Below, in pieces: positions 6,680 through 10,186 of a stretch of 10,186 nucleotides of DNA (its first letter is position 1; each line of letters opens with the position of its first letter). The position numbers were made by a program, and so were the translations under genes. This DNA is from Anaerolineae bacterium (GTDB lineage Bacteria > Chloroflexota > Anaerolineae > UBA1429), in contig SKLG01000441.1 of assembly GCA_007123335.1 (NCBI GenBank), forward strand, positions 1 through 10,186, read 5' to 3'. The notes below the pieces were generated by a model. It made no database searches. It worked only from the letters and a program-made list of their open reading frames with translations, and had not been told where the DNA came from.

Positions 6680-7678
6680 TTGAGCATTCTTGTCGTAGGC
6701 TCGGTAGGATTGGATGATGTACAGACCCCCTTTGGTAGGCGCCATCGAGTTTTGGGCGGCGCCTGCACCTATTTCGCCACTGCTGCTAGCCTCTACACGC
6801 AGGTTTGCATCGTGGCCGTGGTCGGCACCGATTTTCCTCAAGAGCATCTCGATCTCTTGGCGTCGCAGCGCATCGATCTGCGCGGGCTGCAGATCGCCGA
6901 GGGCGATACCTTTTTCTGGTCCGGCTGCTATCGCGATGATATGGATGTCTGTGAAACCCTCGACACCCAGCTCAACGTTTTTGCCGATTTCCACCCCACC
7001 ATCCCCGAGGATCTGCGCGATGCCGAATACGTCTTTTTGGCCAACATCGATCCCGAATTGCAGCTCGAAGTGTTGGATCAGGTGCGCAACCCTCGCCTGA
7101 CCGCGCTAGACTCGATGAACTTTTGGATCACCTCTAAAAAAGAGGTCCTGACCGAGGCGTTGTCGCGGGTGGATGTCGTGTTGCTCAACGAGAGCGAGGT
7201 CAGGCTCTACGCCCAGGATCACAATCTACTCCGCGCGGCCCAGTGTATTCTGGAGCTGGGACCTCAAGCGTTGATCATCAAGCGCGGCGCTCATGGAGCG
7301 ATGCTGGCGCTGCGCGAGGCGCCGTCGTGCCCGGCAGCAGAGAGTGTGGACGCTGGGTGCGTTGGTGAGCGCTTTTTCATCGCTCCGGCCTATCCACTGG
7401 ATCGCGTCGTTGACCCTACCGGCGCTGGTGACACCTTTGCCGCGGGGTTTATGGGCTATGTGGCCCGGACCGGTGATCTCTCTCTTGGTGGCATGCGCCG
7501 GGCAGTGGTTCATGGTACTGTCATGGCTTCGTTCACGGTACAGGATTTCTCTATCGACCGCCTACGCTCCCTGACTTGGGAGGAGCTACAGGCTCGCTAC
7601 GAGAATCTGCGCCAGCTCACCTTCTTTGAGCCGGCAAAAGGGGATGAATTCCCCACTTTTTCCCGCACCCTGGTCTGA
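6680..7678 (+). CDS. PfkB/ribokinase-family kinase, candidate adenosine kinase
   Basis: This 332-aa protein has the ribokinase fold. The N-terminus SILVVGSVGLDDVQTPFG leads to the glycine pair in LGGACTYFATAASLY, and the C-terminal signature DPTGAGDTFAAGF gives the anion hole and catalytic base D251. LLNESEV and LIIKRGAHGAML are the usual nucleotide-domain strands. Family members phosphorylate sugars or nucleosides with ATP; substrate cannot be assigned from these motifs. The position directly before ahcY, in a SAM-controlled operon, suggests adenosine, the product of SAH hydrolysis (inference). The start is a TTG with AAGGAGGGG at 6668-6676 just upstream; no ATG or GTG occurs earlier in frame, and a nearby ATG would remove the first strand. 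It ends 24 nt before the ahcY start codon. Confidence 0.85.
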   Translation: MSILVVGSVGLDDVQTPFGRRHRVLGGACTYFATAASLYTQVCIVAVVGTDFPQEHLDLLASQRIDLRGLQIAEGDTFFWSGCYRDDMDVCETLDTQLNVFADFHPTIPEDLRDAEYVFLANIDPELQLEVLDQVRNPRLTALDSMNFWITSKKEVLTEALSRVDVVLLNESEVRLYAQDHNLLRAAQCILELGPQALIIKRGAHGAMLALREAPSCPAAESVDAGCVGERFFIAPAYPLDRVVDPTGAGDTFAAGFMGYVARTGDLSLGGMRRAVVHGTVMASFTVQDFSIDRLRSLTWEELQARYENLRQLTFFEPAKGDEFPTFSRTLV

Positions 7679-7702
7679 TTACCCCAAAGAAAGGGAGGTT
7701 TG

Positions 7703-8965
7703 ATGCACCCCGAGTACGATGTAAAGGATATGGCGCTGGCCGAGTCTGGCCTGGCGCGCATCGAGTGGGCCGAGCGCGAAATGCCGGTGTTGCGGCTGAT
7801 CCGCCAGCGCTTTGCCGAGGAGCGCCCGCTGGAGGGTATCCGCGTGGCGGCTTGTTTGCACGTGACCACCGAGACGGCGAATCTGATGCGCACCTTGCAG
7901 GAGGGCGGCGCCGACGTGGTCATCTGCGCCTCTAACCCGCTCTCCACCCAGGATGACGCCGCTGCGGCCATGGTGAGCTATTTCGAGATCCCCGTCTTTG
8001 CGATCAAGGGCGAGGACAATGATACCTACTATGAGCACATTGCGGCGACACTGGATCATCAGCCGCACCTGACCATGGACGACGGCGCCGATCTCGTATC
8101 GATGCTGCACCGCTCGCGGCGCGAGGTGCTGGAAGGCGTCATCGGCGGCACCGAAGAGACGACGACGGGCGTCATCCGCCTGCGCGCCATGCAAGAGGCG
8201 GGCAAGCTCGAATACCCCATCATCGCCGTCAACGACGCCGATACCAAGCACTTTTTCGACAACCGCTACGGCACCGGACAGAGCACCATCGATGGCGTCA
8301 TCCGCGCCACGAATGTGCTGCTGGCCGGCAAGGTGTTTGTCGTGGGTGGATATGGCTGGTGCAGCCGGGGCATCGCCTCGCGGGCCAGCGGCATGGGCGC
8401 CAACGTGATCGTCACCGAGGTGGACCCGCTTCGTGCCCTGGAGGCGGTGATGGACGGCTTTCGCGTCATGCCCATGGCCGAGGCCGCCGAGATCGGTGAC
8501 CTGTTCGTCACCTCCACCGGCGACATCAATGTTATCGATCGACACCATTTCGAGCGCATGAAGGATGGTGCCATCGTGGCCAACTCGGGCCACTTTAATG
8601 TGGAGCTGAATCTGAAAGCGCTGGGCGAGATGGCCACCGAGGTGCGACGTATCCGCCAGTTCATCGACGAGTATACGCTGCCTGATGGCCGCCGCATCTA
8701 TGTGCTGGGCGAGGGGCGCCTGGTGAACCTCGCCGCCGCTGAGGGACATCCCTCCGCGGTGATGGACATGTCCTTCGCCAACCAGGCTCTTTCGGCGGAG
8801 TATATGGTCGAGAACCGTGATAAGCTGCAGAACGCCGTTTATCGCGTGCCCGAGGCCATCGACGCCGACGTGGCTCGGCTCAAGCTGCACGCCATGGGCG
8901 TCGAGATCGACACGTTGACCGAAGAACAAGAGCGTTATCTACATTCCTGGGAGCATGGTACCTGA
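7703..8965 (+). CDS. ahcY: S-adenosylhomocysteine hydrolase (adenosylhomocysteinase)
   Basis: The 420-aa protein splits SAH to homocysteine and adenosine using tightly bound NAD. Conserved blocks are CLHVTTETANL (substrate side), NDADTKHFFDNRYGTGQS containing the catalytic Lys and Asp, the NAD-binding GYGWCSRGIASRA (from G216), the HFNVELN segment, and LVNLAAAEGHPSAVMDMSFANQ. Length and the GYGWC form of the NAD motif fit the shorter archaeal/Thermotoga-like type that lacks the insertion of many proteobacterial enzymes and the long Lys-Tyr tail. The usual third Gly of the GxGxxG motif is Ser221 here. GGGAGG (7693-7698) lies 4 nt before ATG 7703; the overlapping TTG at 7700 is less likely the start. 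The enzyme returns homocysteine to the first gene of the operon. Confidence 0.96.
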   Translation: MHPEYDVKDMALAESGLARIEWAEREMPVLRLIRQRFAEERPLEGIRVAACLHVTTETANLMRTLQEGGADVVICASNPLSTQDDAAAAMVSYFEIPVFAIKGEDNDTYYEHIAATLDHQPHLTMDDGADLVSMLHRSRREVLEGVIGGTEETTTGVIRLRAMQEAGKLEYPIIAVNDADTKHFFDNRYGTGQSTIDGVIRATNVLLAGKVFVVGGYGWCSRGIASRASGMGANVIVTEVDPLRALEAVMDGFRVMPMAEAAEIGDLFVTSTGDINVIDRHHFERMKDGAIVANSGHFNVELNLKALGEMATEVRRIRQFIDEYTLPDGRRIYVLGEGRLVNLAAAEGHPSAVMDMSFANQALSAEYMVENRDKLQNAVYRVPEAIDADVARLKLHAMGVEIDTLTEEQERYLHSWEHGT

Positions 8966-8990
8966 GATCGGGGGCCTACACTCTCCTGGT

Positions 8991-9051
8991 CCTCCCGAGG
9001 CCAGGTAGTCTGGCGCCGGTTACCGTGCACCAACTGCCCGGCCTCGGGGGG
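8991..9051 (+). other. Long intercistronic hairpin in the ahcY-metK gap
   Basis: CCTCCCGAGGCC (8991-9002) pairs over 12 positions (one T-G) with GGCCTCGGGGGG (9040-9051). Inside, GGTAGT (9004-9009) pairs with ACTGCC (9033-9038), then TGG with CCA, GC with GC, and CGG with CCG around a TTA loop, leaving only single mismatches and bulges. The structure fills most of the 113-nt gap. No T-run follows it on either strand, so it does not look like an intrinsic terminator. It could stabilise or process the mRNA, or be a regulatory RNA; no known SAM or SAH riboswitch class is recognised. Confidence 0.6.
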
Positions 9052-9078
9052 AAGGTTCTCTCTAGAAAGGCAGATTCA

Positions 9079-10186
9079 ATGAACAACTTTTTAACGTCGC
9101 CCCGCTTCCTATTCACGTCCGAGTCCGTGTCCGAGGGGCACCCGGACAAGATTTGTGATCAGATTTCGGATGCCGTGCTCGACGCGATCTTTGCGTTGGA
9201 CCCCTATGGCCGCGTAGCCTGCGAGTGCGCGGCGACCACCGGCCTGGTGTTGGTAGCCGGTGAGATCACTACCTCCTGCTATGTCGATATCCCCACCATC
9301 GCCCGCGATACCATCCGTGATATTGGATATATCCACTCGGATTATGGCTTTGACTGCCATACCTGCGGTGTCATTACCTCGGTAAAAGAGCAATCGAGCG
9401 ATATCGCTCTTGGCGTGGATAGCGCCCAAGAGGCAAAAAAGGGCGAGATGAACGACGCCGAGATCGAGAGGGTGGGCGCCGGCGATCAAGGGATGATGTT
9501 CGGCTATGCCTGCAACGAGACACCCGAGCTGATGCCCATGCCGATCATGCTGTCTCATGGCCTGGTCAAAGAGCTGGCTCGCCAGCGCAAGAGTGGCGAG
9601 CTAGACTATTTGCGGCCCGATAGTAAATCGCAGGTGACGGTCGAATACCACTGCGGCAAACCGGCGCGCATCGACACCGTCGTCGTCGCCACCCAACACG
9701 CTCCAGAGGTCGATCAGGAGCAGATCTGGGCCGACGTCATTGAAAAAGTGGTGCCAAAAGTCGTCCCAGACGGGATGCTGGACGAGAACACCCGCTACTT
9801 TGTGAACTCGACCGGGCGTTTCGTTATTGGCGGCCCCATGGGCGATGCTGGCTTGACGGGACGCAAGATCATGGTGGACACCTATGGCGGCATGATTCCC
9901 CATGGTGGTGGCGCTTTCTCGGGCAAGGACCCCACCAAGGTCGACCGCTCCGCCGCCTATGCCGCGCGTTGGGTGGCCAAGAACGTCGTCGCCGCCGGAT
10001 TGGCCCAGCGTTGCCAGATCCAGATCGCCTATACCATCGGCGTCGCCCGTCCGGTTTCGCTCAATGTGGAGACCTTTGGCACAGGCATCATCCCCGATGG
10101 GCGGATCGAGGAGTTGATCGCCGAGCACTTTGACCTGCGCCCGGGCGCCATCATCCGCGACTTGCGCCTGCGCCGGCCGATCTATC
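9079..10186 (+). CDS. metK: S-adenosylmethionine synthetase, 3' end beyond the window
   Basis: The frame stays open to the window edge: 369 codons of a protein that normally has about 390-405, so only the last few dozen residues are missing. It makes SAM from methionine and ATP, releasing phosphate and pyrophosphate, in the cytoplasm as a dimer or tetramer. Clear signatures are FTSESVSEGHPDKICDQISD at the N-terminus (ATP-binding GHPDK), GAGDQGMMFGYA in the middle domain, FVIGGPMGDAGLTGRKI, and the phosphate-binding GGGAFSGKDPTKVDRSAAY. AAAGG at 9066-9070 lies 8 nt before the ATG. As the last visible gene of the operon it uses the methionine made by the first gene, and its product is the ligand of the leader riboswitch, closing a feedback loop. 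Confidence 0.98.
   Translation, partial: MNNFLTSPRFLFTSESVSEGHPDKICDQISDAVLDAIFALDPYGRVACECAATTGLVLVAGEITTSCYVDIPTIARDTIRDIGYIHSDYGFDCHTCGVITSVKEQSSDIALGVDSAQEAKKGEMNDAEIERVGAGDQGMMFGYACNETPELMPMPIMLSHGLVKELARQRKSGELDYLRPDSKSQVTVEYHCGKPARIDTVVVATQHAPEVDQEQIWADVIEKVVPKVVPDGMLDENTRYFVNSTGRFVIGGPMGDAGLTGRKIMVDTYGGMIPHGGGAFSGKDPTKVDRSAAYAARWVAKNVVAAGLAQRCQIQIAYTIGVARPVSLNVETFGTGIIPDGRIEELIAEHFDLRPGAIIRDLRLRRPIY

Noticed and set aside
7679..8929. 416-codon minus-strand open frame opposite ahcY
   Set aside because: The plus strand encodes an unmistakable AhcY; the antisense frame is a GC-rich artefact rich in His, Gly and Val with no family features.
8991..9051. Hairpin as intrinsic terminator of ahcY or as a known SAM/SAH riboswitch
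   Set aside because: No T-run on either strand, and none of the conserved cores of SAM-I, SAM-III or SAH riboswitches is present.
9109..10128. Minus-strand open frames opposite metK (9109-9558 and 9601-10128)
   Set aside because: Shadows of metK, whose motifs are unequivocal on the plus strand.

Overview
The window reads as GC-rich bacterial chromosome, most likely from an anaerobic or thermophile-related lineage such as Chloroflexota (Anaerolineae-like). That placement is inference from the gene combination: a SAM-I riboswitch, a short cobalamin-type (core) MetE, an AhcY of the short archaeal/Thermotoga-like form, a selenocysteine tRNA, and GH172/UroD-like/sialidase-like genes. No phylogenetic marker was available to test it.

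Left part (1-3883, + strand): the 3' end of a uroporphyrinogen-decarboxylase-like gene, a 727-aa GH172 (DUF2961) glycosidase-like protein and a 362-aa Asp-box (BNR, sialidase-like) protein. They are tightly spaced and co-oriented, each of the last two with a clear Shine-Dalgarno, so they look like one catabolic operon aimed at glycans or modified sugars. A third member follows (3934-4295), a second sialidase-like gene reduced to its two ends by an internal deletion and carrying a frameshift at a G5 run. It runs directly into a truncated transposase (about 4260-4624).

Middle (4651-5315): on the minus strand lies a complete 96-nt tRNA-Sec gene (selC, anticodon UCA) with a strong sigma70-type promoter (TTGACA, 17 nt, TATCCT). 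The decayed genes and transposase remnant sit against its 3' end, the arrangement expected if selC served as an integration site. Upstream of selC on the minus strand is a 48-codon membrane protein gene. Divergent from it, on the plus strand, are a promoter, a complete SAM-I riboswitch aptamer and its expression platform (antiterminator and intrinsic terminator).

Right part (5389-10186, + strand): a methyl-cycle operon behind the riboswitch. It holds core-type MetE-like methionine synthase, a PfkB-family kinase, S-adenosylhomocysteine hydrolase (ahcY) and S-adenosylmethionine synthetase (metK, running off the window). Together they give homocysteine to methionine to SAM, and SAH back to homocysteine plus adenosine. 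The PfkB kinase is a natural candidate for removing the adenosine, which is inference from context. A long, almost fully paired hairpin of unknown function fills the ahcY-metK gap.
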